This document shows, one piece after another, positions 10,556-21,154 of a stretch of 64,000 nucleotides of DNA; within the stretch, counting starts at the first letter, position 1; each line of letters begins with the position of its first letter. Below the pieces are notes generated by a model. That model was not told where the DNA came from, did no database searches, and saw only the letters and a program-made list of their open reading frames with translations. Origin of the DNA: Paludibacter sp. (lineage in GTDB: Bacteria; Bacteroidota; Bacteroidia; Bacteroidales; Paludibacteraceae); the NCBI GenBank assembly GCA_028710415.1, contig JAQTUE010000020.1:51016-115015 (forward strand), in the 5' to 3' direction. The position numbers were made by a program, and so were the translations under genes.

Positions 10556-11434
10556 TTATCTTCTTTTAAATTTCATTGCCTTTTTTGTCATATTGACATG
10601 TTTTGATTGAAATCTGGTTTTTTGCTGCATTTGAGAAGCCGATAATGTGCCATCCTTATAGTTTATTGCCCCATGGTAAGTTCCTGATATTTTCACTCCA
10701 TAATCATCAAAAAATACATAGTTAATTGTAAAGATATTATTTAACCTTGTTACATTCATATTTCCTGAGGATACAGGAGCAGTGATGATACCAAAATACC
10801 AACAACCCCAAGGATATCCGGTATTTGAATCAACATATCCCGGCACCAGTGTGAAGGGGGCAAAATTTGTGATTTTTGATAAATCGGTCATCATATCGTA
10901 TATTCCTACCGGTATACTGTCTTTTACACTCAAAGAGGTATTTAATTCAACAATTAAAATTTCACCAAAACCATTTAAATTATCCATGTTTATCCCTGAA
11001 CTGGCCAGGTATAATATGTAATTGTTTGATCCAGTGCCATTAATTGAATCCCTTGTCCCGTAAGCATCTCCATAATACCAGAGTTCACCCTGTGTCAGGT
11101 TCGGGAGTATTTTGTCATCCACGGTTACTGTACAGCTTACTGTTTTTACACCTGCTTTTACAGATATAATGGCAGTCCCTGCTCCAACGCCTGTTACAAT
11201 TCCCTCTGAAGTTACCTTTGCAATGGATGTATTGCTGGATGTCCATGCCTGAGGAATCTTTTCGATATCACCCGTAGAAGTCAGGGTTGACTTTATTGTA
11301 TCAGTCTGCCCAATAATTAAATAAGATGTCGTTTTATTCAACGTTATAGTTGTTACATCATTCTTTGCGCAGGATGCGAATATTACAACTACAATCAGTG
11401 AAATCAGTGAGCTTAATTTCAATCTGTTTTTCAT
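10556..11434 (-). CDS. Lipoprotein with bacterial Ig-like (Big_2) domain
   Basis: A 292-residue protein with a lipoprotein signal peptide; the lipobox is FASC with the acylated Cys at residue 22. Residues about 29-107 form a Big_2 Ig-like domain, with the typical WTSSNTSIAKVTSEGIVTGV and GTAIISVKAG segments. The remaining part (about 110-290) is not recognised and ends in a basic tail, MKFKRR. Ig-like domains of this kind usually present or connect surface domains. Outer-membrane anchoring is inferred from the lipobox. It stands alone between its own promoter and terminator. Confidence 0.75.
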   Translation of the reverse strand: MKNRLKLSSLISLIVVVIFASCAKNDVTTITLNKTTSYLIIGQTDTIKSTLTSTGDIEKIPQAWTSSNTSIAKVTSEGIVTGVGAGTAIISVKAGVKTVSCTVTVDDKILPNLTQGELWYYGDAYGTRDSINGTGSNNYILYLASSGINMDNLNGFGEILIVELNTSLSVKDSIPVGIYDMMTDLSKITNFAPFTLVPGYVDSNTGYPWGCWYFGIITAPVSSGNMNVTRLNNIFTINYVFFDDYGVKISGTYHGAINYKDGTLSASQMQQKTRFQSKHVNMTKKAMKFKRR

Positions 11435-11462
11435 TCTTGATTTTTTTTATTAGAAAAGTCAA

Positions 11463-11492
11463 CAAATGTAGTATAAATAGTTTAATTAACAA
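11463..11492 (-). promoter_or_regulatory. Promoter for the Ig-like lipoprotein gene
   Basis: TACATTTG (11463-11470, minus strand) and a TTG at 11490-11492 with a 19-base spacer match the Bacteroidetes promoter pattern. Confidence 0.6.
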
Positions 11493-11554
11493 TTAATCAG
11501 GCTGTTTTTAAGCTTTTATTTCTGTTAATAATTAGTTTGACACTATCTAAACAA

Positions 11555-11582
11555 AAAATCGCCTGATTCCTCAGGCGATTTT
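11555..11582 (-). terminator. Terminator downstream of rho
   Basis: A 12-base perfect stem with a 4-base loop (11567-11570) is followed on the minus strand by six T. Confidence 0.88.
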
Positions 11583-11621
11583 CATTTTGCGATATGCTAT
11601 TTGTTTGAATCTATGGCTTTA

Positions 11622-13520
11622 TTAAGCGTTCATGGATACCAGAAATTCATCGTTGTTTTCTGTCCGTTCCATGCGGTCTTTCAGGAATTCCATAGCTTCC
11701 ATGGAATTCATATCAGCCAGATGGCGACGTAGAATCCACATACGGTTCAATGTGTCCTGATCGAGCAACAAATCATCACGACGGGTACTCGAAGCCATAA
11801 TGTCAACAGCAGGGAAAACACGTTTGTTAGATAATTTGCGGTCAAGCTGAAGTTCCATATTACCGGTTCCTTTGAATTCTTCAAAGATTACTTCGTCCAT
11901 CTTCGAACCCGTTTCTGTCAAAGCTGTCGCAATAATTGTCAGGCTACCTCCGTTTTCAATATTACGGGCTGCTCCAAAAAATCGTTTTGGTTTGTGCAAT
12001 GCATTGGCATCCACACCACCCGAAAGGATTTTACCCGAAGCTGGTGAAACTGTATTATAAGCACGTGCAAGACGGGTAATTGAGTCAAGCAGGATAACAA
12101 CATCCTGGCCACATTCCACCATACGTTTTGCTTTTTCGTGAACCATACTGGCTACTTTGACATGGCGTTCAGCCGGTTCGTCAAAGGTAGAAGAAACTAC
12201 TTCTGCACGTACACTACGGGCCATGTCGGTTACTTCCTCAGGGCGTTCATCAATCAGTAATACAATCATGTATACTTCAGGATGATTTGCTGCAATGGCA
12301 TTGGCAATATCTTTCAACAAGACAGTTTTACCTGTTTTAGGCTGGGCGACAATCAATCCACGTTGGCCTTTGCCAATCGGGCAGAACAGATCAACAATAC
12401 GGGTAGAAAGTGTATCGTTTTTACCACTGCAAAGATTAAACTTTACATCCGGGAAAAGAGGAGTGAGGTGTTCAAAAGGAACACGGTCACGTACGTATTC
12501 AGGAGAACGGCCATTGATCTGTGCCACTTTGATAAGTGGAAAGTATTTCTCACCTTCCTTTGGTGGACGAATTGCTCCTTTCACAGTATCACCGGTTTTT
12601 AATCCGAATAGTTTGATCTGTGATTGTGAAACATAAATATCATCCGGTGAAGCCAGGTAATTGTAATCTGCAGAACGCAGAAAACCATATCCATCAGCCA
12701 TCATTTCCAGGGTGCCGGTACCTTCAAGGATTCCATCAAAGTCAAATTGTTTCTCAGCTTTTTCAGGACGTGTATTAAACTTGTTTCGGTTGATATTTGC
12801 ATTGGCATTACCGTTGCCTGCATTATTGATATTGGTGTTAATCCTGGCAGGCTTTATTTCCAGTGTTTCAGGGTTTTTTATCTGTTCAGTATCACCATCA
12901 GCTTGTTCTGGTTCAACTTCGGGTACAAATAAAGTCTCTTCACCGTTCAAATCAATTTCTGGCGACCTGTCTTCCAATACAAACACTTTTGTAGGCGTAA
13001 GTTTAGGTGCTGCAATAACTTCTGGTTCACTCACTTCCACTTTCTCAACAACCGGTTTTACAATAACCGGCTTATTTGGTTTTGATTGTTTTGGTTTGTT
13101 CGGTTTTTTTGTAGCAGGTTTAGGTGAGTTGGCAGTAGCAGCAGGATCAATCGTTTTTGCTTCAGCCGTAACAGCTTCTGCCGGTTTTTCAACAGTTGGG
13201 ACTTGTTCTGATACTACTTTTTGTGGTCCTTTAGGAACCTGGTTATCCTGTTGTTTCGCTGCATTTTGTTGGTTAGCCAACAATTTTTGTTCGGGTGTTT
13301 TTTTAATTGGAACACGTAAGCGTTTTTTACGGTCAATTTCCTGAATTTCGTTAGATATTGTTTTGCGTTGTGCATTTACAACGGCTTGTTGGTCCAGAAT
13401 ATCATAGACCAGAGTTTCTTTTTTAGCTGAATTAGATACTTTAAGGCCTAACTCAGTTGCGACTTCCTTCAATTCGGACAGTTCTTTCGCATTCAATTGC
13501 AGAATGGTGTAATTACTCAT
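11622..13520 (-). CDS. rho: Transcription termination factor Rho
   Basis: A 632-residue Rho. Residues about 5-45 are the Rho N-terminal helical domain. About 46-265 is a low-complexity insert rich in Lys, Pro, Asn and acidic residues. The RNA-binding cold-shock-like domain starts at [15 protein letters not shown], and the ATPase core has the P-loop [16 protein letters not shown], then [13 protein letters not shown] and the R-loop region around [19 protein letters not shown]. It unwinds RNA to end transcription. E. coli Rho is 419 residues, and long inserts in this place are known in Bacteroidota. The antisense strand of the insert is open by composition only. Confidence 0.96.
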   Translation of the reverse strand: MSNYTILQLNAKELSELKEVATELGLKVSNSAKKETLVYDILDQQAVVNAQRKTISNEIQEIDRKKRLRVPIKKTPEQKLLANQQNAAKQQDNQVPKGPQKVVSEQVPTVEKPAEAVTAEAKTIDPAATANSPKPATKKPNKPKQSKPNKPVIVKPVVEKVEVSEPEVIAAPKLTPTKVFVLEDRSPEIDLNGEETLFVPEVEPEQADGDTEQIKNPETLEIKPARINTNINNAGNGNANANINRNKFNTRPEKAEKQFDFDGILEGTGTLEMMADGYGFLRSADYNYLASPDDIYVSQSQIKLFGLKTGDTVKGAIRPPKEGEKYFPLIKVAQINGRSPEYVRDRVPFEHLTPLFPDVKFNLCSGKNDTLSTRIVDLFCPIGKGQRGLIVAQPKTGKTVLLKDIANAIAANHPEVYMIVLLIDERPEEVTDMARSVRAEVVSSTFDEPAERHVKVASMVHEKAKRMVECGQDVVILLDSITRLARAYNTVSPASGKILSGGVDANALHKPKRFFGAARNIENGGSLTIIATALTETGSKMDEVIFEEFKGTGNMELQLDRKLSNKRVFPAVDIMASSTRRDDLLLDQDTLNRMWILRRHLADMNSMEAMEFLKDRMERTENNDEFLVSMNA

Positions 13521-13641
13521 AAAATGATGAATAAACGTTTTAGGGAGATTTTTCCTTTTTGGAAAAAAACGTTGTTGTTGTGAATGTTAGTTTTTGATTG
13601 TGATTCAAATGCAGGACTGCATTTGTGATTCGAATTCTATG

Positions 13642-13672
13642 CAAATTTACGACTATATTTTGATTCAGCAAA
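13642..13672 (-). promoter_or_regulatory. Promoter for rho
   Basis: TTTG (13669-13672), a 19-base spacer and TAAATTTG (13642-13649) on the minus strand form a near-ideal Bacteroidetes promoter. The leader of about 115 bases before the rho ATG could hold autoregulation by Rho, which is known in other bacteria; nothing further is visible in it. Confidence 0.7.
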
Positions 13673-13814
13673 TAATTGTCGTATTTTTATTTAATTTTTA
13701 ATCATTCCGAATGAATATTCTTACATCCGGAATGATCTAAATCCCATTACCACTCACTTTAAACTGAAATGGTTACTTTTCTTGCTCCCCACAGGGAATC
13801 TTTTCAAATACAAT

Positions 13815-14117
13815 TTATTTCTTGTTTTTGGCTTCTGTTGCCAGATAGGTCAGGATCATTGCCTTCTCCTGATCGGTTATCTTGGCTCGTTTTTGCATTT
13901 TGTTTACCAGACCAGGCCATTGAGCCATCGTATATTTCGCCGGATCTTTCAGTTTATGGCAACGCTTGCATTTGTTTACATACAATTCATTCCCTGTTTT
14001 GACTGAATCAACTGATGCCTTGTTTTTTACAGTATCAATTTGTTTGGCTGCAAACATGGTTCCTGAACAGGATAACAAGATAACAACCGCTATCGAAAAT
14101 AGACTTTTTTTACTCAT
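13815..14117 (-). CDS. Small monohaem cytochrome c-like protein
   Basis: A 100-residue exported protein with one haem-binding motif, CKRCH, at residues 50-54. It is followed by a short helical domain with several Met residues (MAQWPGLVNKMQKRA) that could give the sixth ligand. The N-terminus is a signal peptide; LLSC at residues 14-17 could be a lipobox, so it may be lipid-anchored instead of soluble. It would shuttle electrons in the periplasm. It is short for class I cytochromes c, and no partner oxidase is nearby. Confidence 0.75.
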   Translation of the reverse strand: MSKKSLFSIAVVILLSCSGTMFAAKQIDTVKNKASVDSVKTGNELYVNKCKRCHKLKDPAKYTMAQWPGLVNKMQKRAKITDQEKAMILTYLATEAKNKK

Positions 14118-14312
14118 AAAGTATTAATTAATGCAATTAGTGAAATTATATTATTGGACTTAATTTGATTCATTGGTTGGGATTATAAAATTCGATCAAT
14201 CAGTTTCATACTTTTAATTTGCAAAAAGTAGATATCAAAATCAATAACAACAGCTGCAAATAAATGTTCGGGTGAGGATTAATTCCACTCAGTGGCTTTT
14301 GAAATTAAATAA

Positions 14313-15209
14313 TCAAACCTCACTTAATAAGGTTTCTTTAGCTTTCAACAAAGCAACCCGTTCACTTTCCGATATCTTAGGATATGATAAGTTTAGTTTT
14401 TCCAGCTCATTGCAAATGATTTTTCCTACAATATACCGGGAGTACCACTTTTCATCAGCCGGAATAACGAACCAGGGTGCCTCTTTTGTGCTGGTGTTCT
14501 CAATTGCATCTTCATAGGCCAGTTGATAAGTATCCCAAAAGGCCCTTTCCTTTAAATCAGCTGCCGAAAATTTCCAGTTCTTTGTCGGGTCATCAATCCG
14601 GTCCAGGAATCGTTTCTTTTGTTCATCTTTTGAAACATGCAGAAAGAACTTCAATATCGTAGTATCATTTTCGGTGAGATTCTTTTCAAAACGGCAAATT
14701 TGTTTATACCTCTTTTGCCAGAATGACTTGTTGATATCCTCTACCGATTTTATTCCCGCATGTTTTTCATTTAGTATAAACTCCGGATGAACCTTGGTAA
14801 TCAATACATTTTCATAATGAGAACGATTGAAAATACCTATTTCGCCCTTGCCGGGAAGCACTATGTAATGCCGCCAAAAGAAATCATGATCCAGTTCGGT
14901 AGACGAAGGGGTTTTAAAACTGGTTACTTGCACACCTTCCGGATTTACTCCCGACATGATATGCTTGATAGTTCCATCTTTCCCGGCAGCATCCATGGCC
15001 TGAATGATTATCAATACAGCGTGTTGTTTATCAGCGTACAGCACATCCTGCAAAGCGGATAACTCTTCCACGTCTTTCCGAAGCAAAAACTCTCCCTCTT
15101 CCTTATCGATCTCTTTTCGCTTGATTTCGGTAGGGTAATCCTTCAGTGAAAACTTGGTTCCTTCTTTCACTCTGTAATCATCAACATCCAACTTATCATT
15201 CTTTGACAT
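14313..15209 (-). CDS. ppk2: Polyphosphate kinase 2 family protein
   Basis: A 298-residue PPK2-family phosphotransferase. It has the P-loop-like QAMDAAGKDGTIKHIMSGV (from about residue 70), then GEIGIFNRSHYENVL as Walker B region, and the lid segment KKRFLDRIDDPTKNWKFS. These enzymes move phosphate between polyphosphate and nucleotides (AMP, ADP or GDP). The subclass, and so the preferred nucleotide, cannot be fixed by eye. It begins 30 bases after the mgtC stop on the same strand and is probably in one transcript with it. Confidence 0.88.
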   Translation of the reverse strand: MSKNDKLDVDDYRVKEGTKFSLKDYPTEIKRKEIDKEEGEFLLRKDVEELSALQDVLYADKQHAVLIIIQAMDAAGKDGTIKHIMSGVNPEGVQVTSFKTPSSTELDHDFFWRHYIVLPGKGEIGIFNRSHYENVLITKVHPEFILNEKHAGIKSVEDINKSFWQKRYKQICRFEKNLTENDTTILKFFLHVSKDEQKKRFLDRIDDPTKNWKFSAADLKERAFWDTYQLAYEDAIENTSTKEAPWFVIPADEKWYSRYIVGKIICNELEKLNLSYPKISESERVALLKAKETLLSEV

Positions 15210-15239
15210 AGCTTTTCGCGTCGTTATCCGAAATCCGGC

Positions 15240-15869
15240 TTACACCTCAAATCCCTTTATATGAGTATTGTTAATTAGAAAATTATCTATTTGTTCCCTC
15301 TTTTTAGTTGGCGATACAACGATATTGTATTCAACATTCACTACATTATTCTGTTTCCCGATTTTATTCCTGATGTATTGAATTTTGAGTGCTTTCATTT
15401 CTTTTTCCAATGCGTCTAACGAATAGTCAGCTGAAATAAAATGAATCTCGTATACTTTTACCTGATAAAGTGTATCGAATATTTTTTCAAATTTAAAAAG
15501 TGCAATCATTACCAACAAAACCGTGAATACCACAAATGCTGCCAATATATAATGCTGAAATCCAATAGACATCCCAATGGCTGCTGCCATCCAGATAATA
15601 GCAGCTGAGGTTATTCCCCTGACTGTAGCACCTTCTTTAAATACTACCCCGGCACCTATGAATCCAATTCCTGTCACAATATTCGAGGCAATGCGGTCAC
15701 CGCTAGGCATATTGGCGGATAAGATGCTAAACAGGCACGAACTGACACATATCAGGATCATGGTTCTGAATCCGGCCGGTTTGCTATGGTATTCCCTTTC
15801 TAATCCAAGGATGGATCCTGCGGCCAGTGCACCCAGGATCTGATAAATGTGTTCTAATTCAAATACCAT
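15240..15869 (-). CDS. MgtC/SapB family membrane protein
   Basis: A 209-residue protein. The first 130 residues hold about four to five membrane helices with the MgtC signature GLEREYHSKPAGFRTMIL and the conserved GIGFIGAGVVFKEG. The C-terminal 80 residues form a soluble ACT-like domain (VYEIHFISADYSLDALEKE). MgtC proteins are linked to Mg2+ stress and survival; the direct activity is still debated. Co-transcription with ppk2 is suggested by the 30-base gap. Confidence 0.88.
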   Translation of the reverse strand: MVFELEHIYQILGALAAGSILGLEREYHSKPAGFRTMILICVSSCLFSILSANMPSGDRIASNIVTGIGFIGAGVVFKEGATVRGITSAAIIWMAAAIGMSIGFQHYILAAFVVFTVLLVMIALFKFEKIFDTLYQVKVYEIHFISADYSLDALEKEMKALKIQYIRNKIGKQNNVVNVEYNIVVSPTKKREQIDNFLINNTHIKGFEV

Positions 15870-15991
15870 ATTTCAGTTTGACTTGATTTAAAATCCTTAT
15901 TTAAAGAATATGAAAAGAGCATACAGTTTATAACGATAAATAATAAAAATGGTTCGAATAATTATTGTAATTGCATATATTTCTTAGTGGC

Positions 15992-17416
15992 TCAAAGACA
16001 TGCTGCTATATTTCTGCTCATTCCTTTAAATATAAAACCATGAAATGGCAACATACAATACCAATAAATACGGCCCCAGACTCCCAAAGGCCTGAAGGTG
16101 GCAGTTTGAATCAACTGGTTGCCTGTAATCTGAAATTCTAGCCATGCTTCGCCTGGTAATTTCATTTCGGCAAAAAGCAACAGCCTTTTATCTTTTTTAT
16201 CGGCCAGTAATACTCTCCAGAAGTCTAGTGATTCACCCGGTGATATTTCGGTTTCACTCTTCCTGCCGCGTCTCATGCCAACTCCTCCTGATAACTTATC
16301 CAGAAATCCCCTGATTTCCCACAGCCTGTTACCATAATACCAACCTGTCTTTCCGCCAATTGACCATATTTTATTTAAGGCTATATTACTGTCTTGCAGC
16401 GGAGTTTTACGCACATCTTTAAAGCAACCGTTTATAGGCACTTCCATGTGCTGTGAAATACCTTTCTCCAGTACATCACTTGTTTGAGCGTCTATCCAAC
16501 TCGAAAGGACCTGATTCTGTTCGATCCTGTCAAATGCCAGTTTGATTGATGTATCATAATCAATTAATGATATATTAAACTTCTCAGCCAGATTATTGGG
16601 CTGGCATATCACCTCAATTTTCATGCTGTTAACCAGGTTCTTTGCCAATGCATATGAAGTGGAAGTAACAAAATAAAGCCAATAGGAAGATATTCGGGGT
16701 GTCATGACCGGTACAACCAGTATTCGTCTCTTTAGACCTCTTATGGCGGCAAAACGTAATAGCATCTCCTTATAATTCAATATGTCCGGACCGCCAATAT
16801 CGTAGCTTTTGTTGAATGTTTCACTATGACCAACAACTGCATTTAAAAACTCTATGACATTCCGGATTGCAATTGGCTGGCATTTTGTATTTAACCATCT
16901 GGGAGCTATCATGATGGGTAATTTTTCAACCAGGTCCCTGATAATTTCAAAGGATGCACTTCCCGAACCTACTATAATTCCTGCTTTGAGTGTTGTTAAA
17001 GCATAAGTTCCTGTGGACAGTATGCTTTCAACATTTTTACGAGACAAAAGATGTTTCGACAGCTCAACATCATTGGTTATGCCGCTTAAATAAATTACTT
17101 GTTTTGCATTGGTTTTCCCGATACATTCCTTGAAATTATTGGCACAAATAGTCTCCATGCTTTCAAAACTTCCTGTTTGAGTTGACATGGAATGAATCAT
17201 GTAGTAGGCAATGTCAATATCAGTTGGTATCATTCCTAAGGTCTCATCGTGTAAAAAATTGACTTCTATCACGCTAAGTCCCTTCTGTTCGTACTTTGAG
17301 GTATCAAACCTGCTTTTATCACGGACACAGCAAATGACTTCATGGCCATTTTTAAGTAAAACCGGTAACAATCGTTGGGCAATATATCCGGTTGCGCCGG
17401 TTAGCAGTATCTTCAT
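15992..17416 (-). CDS. NAD(P)-binding epimerase with DUF2867 domain
   Basis: A 474-residue two-domain protein. Residues 1-290 are an extended or atypical SDR (NmrA-like) with the nucleotide motif LLTGATGYIAQRL. From about 320 to the end is a DUF2867 domain (WSIGGKTGWYYGNRLWEIRG; CMLPFHGFIFKGMS). Proteins with this arrangement are common but their substrate is unknown; quinone- or lipid-related redox roles have been suggested for relatives. It has its own promoter and lies between the mgtC promoter region and a 600-base structured gap. Confidence 0.8.
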   Translation of the reverse strand: MKILLTGATGYIAQRLLPVLLKNGHEVICCVRDKSRFDTSKYEQKGLSVIEVNFLHDETLGMIPTDIDIAYYMIHSMSTQTGSFESMETICANNFKECIGKTNAKQVIYLSGITNDVELSKHLLSRKNVESILSTGTYALTTLKAGIIVGSGSASFEIIRDLVEKLPIMIAPRWLNTKCQPIAIRNVIEFLNAVVGHSETFNKSYDIGGPDILNYKEMLLRFAAIRGLKRRILVVPVMTPRISSYWLYFVTSTSYALAKNLVNSMKIEVICQPNNLAEKFNISLIDYDTSIKLAFDRIEQNQVLSSWIDAQTSDVLEKGISQHMEVPINGCFKDVRKTPLQDSNIALNKIWSIGGKTGWYYGNRLWEIRGFLDKLSGGVGMRRGRKSETEISPGESLDFWRVLLADKKDKRLLLFAEMKLPGEAWLEFQITGNQLIQTATFRPLGVWGRIYWYCMLPFHGFIFKGMSRNIAACL

Positions 17417-17504
17417 AGTTTTATAAAGTTAGTTTTGAAGCGTTCAAAAACGATGAGGATGATTTATAAATCATTAATTTATAACAAATAGAAAATCTAT
17501 TTTG

Positions 17505-17533
17505 CAAATATACTGATTCCTTGACTAAGTCAA
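17505..17533 (-). promoter_or_regulatory. Promoter for the DUF2867 epimerase
   Basis: TATATTTG (17505-17512, minus strand) with a TTG 18 bases upstream (17531-17533) matches the Bacteroidetes pattern. The leader is about 85 bases. Confidence 0.6.
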
Positions 17534-17697
17534 TCATTCAAAATCAGTTTTATGGTTATACTTTTTAATAATTCTGAACCATTAATTGAAATGTTTAATT
17601 TATAAAATATCATGCTACTTCAAACACCCCAAACAGAACACGGAATACGGAATTCTTCAACCTTTCAAACTCTTCAAACACGGAACACGATGATACC

Positions 17698-17867
17698 GCC
17701 ATGATGTTTTCATGATGTTGCACATATTACGTGATAGATACGTTGTAGATACGTATATGTCTCGTATATATTTCATTCCTTTAAAGGAGCGTAATATATA
17801 CGTAACTACCGCATAACGTTATGGAAAGTATAACGCAATAAGTGCAACATCATGAAAACATCATGGC
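17698..17867. repeat. 170-bp element with perfect 26-bp inverted ends
   Basis: The arms 17698-17723 and 17842-17867 are perfect inverted copies of 26 bases, each containing two CATGATG or CATCATG repeats. Inside, CGTATATATT and AATATATACG form a second inverted pair. No open frame and no clear target-site duplication were seen. The rest of the gap (17427-18023) holds the epimerase promoter, short direct repeats of AACACGGAA type near 17640-17690, and nothing coding. Confidence 0.8.
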
Positions 17868-18023
17868 AACATCTTAGTGAATTATTGGTTGACAGTCCGA
17901 AAATGAATTTATAATTCGATTTGTAATTATTTTCTTTTTCGGGCAAATGAAACAAGAAACAACAACTATTTTTTATTGATAGTCATTGTTCTTGATTTTG
18001 TCTTCCGGAGCATTTAAAAAGAT

Positions 18024-20786
18024 TTATCCTGTAAATCCAATAGCCCCGGCAATGGCATTAATACAACGTAACAGCTCAAACAACGCTGCATCAGCTTCTA
18101 CAGGGTTTTCCTGTTCAATGTATTTTCTCCATTTTAGCAATAAATTAATTTGATGTTCATGTAAAGGTTCCATAGCTTCCGCACGGAGTAATGTAGAAAA
18201 GTAATGGTTTTCACGCCGTTGTGACAGTGGTTGTTCCAGAATCAGGTCAATCATATCCCTGGTACGTGAAAGCTCTTCGGTCAAGACTGCAACAAACTCT
18301 GAACAATGGGGAACATCAGATGCCAGCCGGGTATATTTTCTAAAAATAGTTTCATCGGAGGAAGCAAGGCTGGAATCAATATTGGTAAACACGTACCGGA
18401 TATAAGGATCTGTTTTTACTGCATTCTTCAATCGTTCAAAGCTTTCGGGGTATTGTACCTGCAATTCTTCCAGGGTGGTCCCTACGCCATACCAGCTGGT
18501 GATATTAAACCGGCATTGACTCCAACTGAACACCCAGGGGATAGCACGTAAATCGGAAAGACTGCGTGTACCTGTACGACGCGAAGGGCGGCTGCCTATT
18601 TTACTTTGCTCGATGGCATCAATGGGAGTTGCTTTTTCATAAAAGCTAATAAAACCGGGTTTCTGGGTAAGTTCATTGTACACCATCCTGCTTTTAGTTG
18701 CCAGATAATTCAGTTCCCAACTCAATTCATGTTCCTTAATCTGGCTGTCCTTATGAAGCATTGTGTTAGCCAGGGTGCCGGCAGTCAATAATTCAAGGTT
18801 ATAGACGGCATTGTTTATATTTGCGTACTTACGTTCTATGGTTTCACCCTGTTCGGTCAGCCGTATATCTCCGTTTATGGATCCAGGAGGCAAAGCCCTC
18901 AGGAACCAGTGGGTTGGTCCGGCTCCACGGCTTATGGATCCACCTTTCCCATGAAAAAAACGTATTTTCACCTGATGTTTCTTGCCAATCTCAATCATCC
19001 GGCATTGTGCTTCATAAAGAAACCACTGGCTTGCCAATATTCCTCCGTCTTTATTACTGTCGCTATAACCAATCATTACCTGCTGAACCATTTCAACGGC
19101 AGAGTCCTGAAGCTGTTGTAATTTCAGGCTGTTTATGGTCATGGGATGCGATAGGAATTCATCCAGGATCCGGGGACATTCTTTCAAATCATCAATGGTT
19201 TCGAAAAGGGGAACCACAGGGATTGTCGAGGCCATTCCCAGTGGGGTATTCACCATCAATCCGGCCTCCCTTTCCAGAAGATAAACCAGGAGCAAATCAG
19301 TTACATCGGTTGTCATACTCACAATGAATGATCCCAATGCGTCAGTACCATAGGTTTTAATATGTTTCCGGATAATCCGGCAAGTATCCACCACTTCTTT
19401 AGCTTCAGAGCCTAATTCCACGCTTGGATGGGTAAAAGGCCGGCTTGATTGCAACTCTTTATTAATAAAAAGGATTCTTTCAGGGTACCCGGAGTTTAAA
19501 AAATCTTCCCCATTCATTTGTGCTGCTTCCAGAAGCTGGGAGAATGCCAGCTCATGGAAATGACTGTTCTGACGCACATCCAGTTTTGCAAGGTGAAAAC
19601 CAAATGTGCCTACAATCCTGATCATATCATTAATATCCGCATAGGCAATCTCAGAAGCACCAAAGTCGATAAGACCTTTTTGTAAACTTTGTAAATCGCC
19701 AATCAGTTCTTGCGGAAATTTATAATGGATACTTTCTTCTTTCAGCTCTTGCAACTGTTCATCAAACACAGGTATTTTGGATGTTACAAATACCAAAAAT
19801 TGACGGAAAGCTTCATTTTTATATTGTATTTTACTTTTGCCACTGTATTCTTTCACCTCATCCAACAAATGCCGATATTGATCCTGAAAAACAGGTGATA
19901 ACTCATTGATAAGGGCATTAAAACTCAGTTTTTTTTGTAAGTCAGACAATTCATTTCTTAGTACCTGAAAGGATTTTAACCTTAGTTTTAATAAAGTATC
20001 ATGAGTCACTGCGGCTGTAACCAACGGATGGCCGTCCCTGTCACCACCTACCCAGTTGCCAAAGGTTATTTTAGGAAACAGGGAGGCTTCACGCAATAAT
20101 CCGGGAGCAAATCCAGCTTCCTGCCAGGCTTGCATTAAATGCCTAGCATGGTGATTAATAACTTCCGGGAATACACGGGTTAAATAATGGATGATATTAT
20201 CCAATTCAGAACCGACATCCGGTTTTTCAGTATACACATCCGATATTCTCCATATACGGTGCAGGGCTATTTTTATATTATCACGTATTTCTTTTTGTTC
20301 CATCCTGCTGTACATTTTATTTTCCCTGCTTACTACCAGCAGGTAAAGGCTCCGTAAGTGTTCAAGCATTATCGTACGTTTGGCTTCAGTGGGATGAGCT
20401 GTCAGGACCGGTTCGACATGGATGGTGGAAAGGCATGCTATTATTTCTTCGGGTTTGAAACCGTTCTCTTTCAGTAAATGCAGGTTTTGAGCCCATGATC
20501 CATTAATTCCTGCCAGGGAATAGGCATCTTCCTTTTTACGGCGGTTCTGTACTGCACCGTTTACTTCTGCTATGTTGAGGAGTTGAAAACAGGTGGAATA
20601 AAGTTGAAGATGTTTCTTTGTAAATGACCTGCTATGAAAATCAGGTGAAGACTTAATCCAGGGGATATCCTTAGCCAGTGGCTCTTCACCTGATTCAACC
20701 AGTACTTCTTTTAAGCAAACCAGTAAAAATTCCAGGTCATCATACGGTTTTGCAAGTTTGCTTTTGACTAACTCTAATGAATTCAT
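18024..20786 (-). CDS. ppc: Phosphoenolpyruvate carboxylase
   Basis: A 920-residue PEPC that makes oxaloacetate from PEP and bicarbonate, an anaplerotic step. Catalytic segments are visible: VLTAHPTEAKR with His131, the VMIGYSDSNKDGGILAS segment, and FHGKGGSISRGAGP (Arg and Gly-rich loop). The C-terminus AIAGAIGFTG resembles the usual NTG end that closes the active site. Length is normal (E. coli 883). In anaerobic Bacteroidales it would feed the succinate/propionate branch. It stands alone; no terminator was recognised just after it. Confidence 0.95.
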   Translation of the reverse strand: MNSLELVKSKLAKPYDDLEFLLVCLKEVLVESGEEPLAKDIPWIKSSPDFHSRSFTKKHLQLYSTCFQLLNIAEVNGAVQNRRKKEDAYSLAGINGSWAQNLHLLKENGFKPEEIIACLSTIHVEPVLTAHPTEAKRTIMLEHLRSLYLLVVSRENKMYSRMEQKEIRDNIKIALHRIWRISDVYTEKPDVGSELDNIIHYLTRVFPEVINHHARHLMQAWQEAGFAPGLLREASLFPKITFGNWVGGDRDGHPLVTAAVTHDTLLKLRLKSFQVLRNELSDLQKKLSFNALINELSPVFQDQYRHLLDEVKEYSGKSKIQYKNEAFRQFLVFVTSKIPVFDEQLQELKEESIHYKFPQELIGDLQSLQKGLIDFGASEIAYADINDMIRIVGTFGFHLAKLDVRQNSHFHELAFSQLLEAAQMNGEDFLNSGYPERILFINKELQSSRPFTHPSVELGSEAKEVVDTCRIIRKHIKTYGTDALGSFIVSMTTDVTDLLLVYLLEREAGLMVNTPLGMASTIPVVPLFETIDDLKECPRILDEFLSHPMTINSLKLQQLQDSAVEMVQQVMIGYSDSNKDGGILASQWFLYEAQCRMIEIGKKHQVKIRFFHGKGGSISRGAGPTHWFLRALPPGSINGDIRLTEQGETIERKYANINNAVYNLELLTAGTLANTMLHKDSQIKEHELSWELNYLATKSRMVYNELTQKPGFISFYEKATPIDAIEQSKIGSRPSRRTGTRSLSDLRAIPWVFSWSQCRFNITSWYGVGTTLEELQVQYPESFERLKNAVKTDPYIRYVFTNIDSSLASSDETIFRKYTRLASDVPHCSEFVAVLTEELSRTRDMIDLILEQPLSQRRENHYFSTLLRAEAMEPLHEHQINLLLKWRKYIEQENPVEADAALFELLRCINAIAGAIGFTG

Positions 20787-20870
20787 GTTTTTATTAATAA
20801 AAACAAATCCATAATATTTTTGTTTAATATCAGCTAAAAAATCTGCATTTACAAATCAAGAACTGTTCAA

Positions 20871-21154
20871 ATAAGTAATCGGAACATTTAAATGTCCCAT
20901 TTTGAATTCAGGAGAATAGAACGCGGATTCACGCAGATTTGGCGGATTAATGACGGATCTTATTCCAACAAGTTGGAATCGATTTCTCTATATTGATCAA
21001 ATCCAACTTATTGGAGTTTTAATCAGAATAAAAATCTATCTAATAAAAGAATCCGTAAACATCCGCTTGATTAGCGAATTCCGCCAAGTCGGAATGTCCA
21101 ATCCACGTTCTATTCTTATAAAAAACAGGACATTATATCTATTCCAGTACTTAA
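20871..21154. repeat. MITE-like element, copy A (about 284 bp)
   Basis: The ends TAAGTAAT and AGTACTTA are inverted copies. The terminal 50 bases of each end (20872-20922 and 21104-21154) match each other as imperfect inverted repeats ending in GAATAGAAC, and an inner inverted pair contains GGCGGA. There is no transposase. It lies in the ppc to M1-peptidase gap, which holds no other feature. Confidence 0.7.

Noticed and set aside
12712..13344. 210-codon open frame antisense to rho
   Set aside because: It mirrors the low-complexity Lys/Pro/Asn insert of Rho and has no protein-like features.
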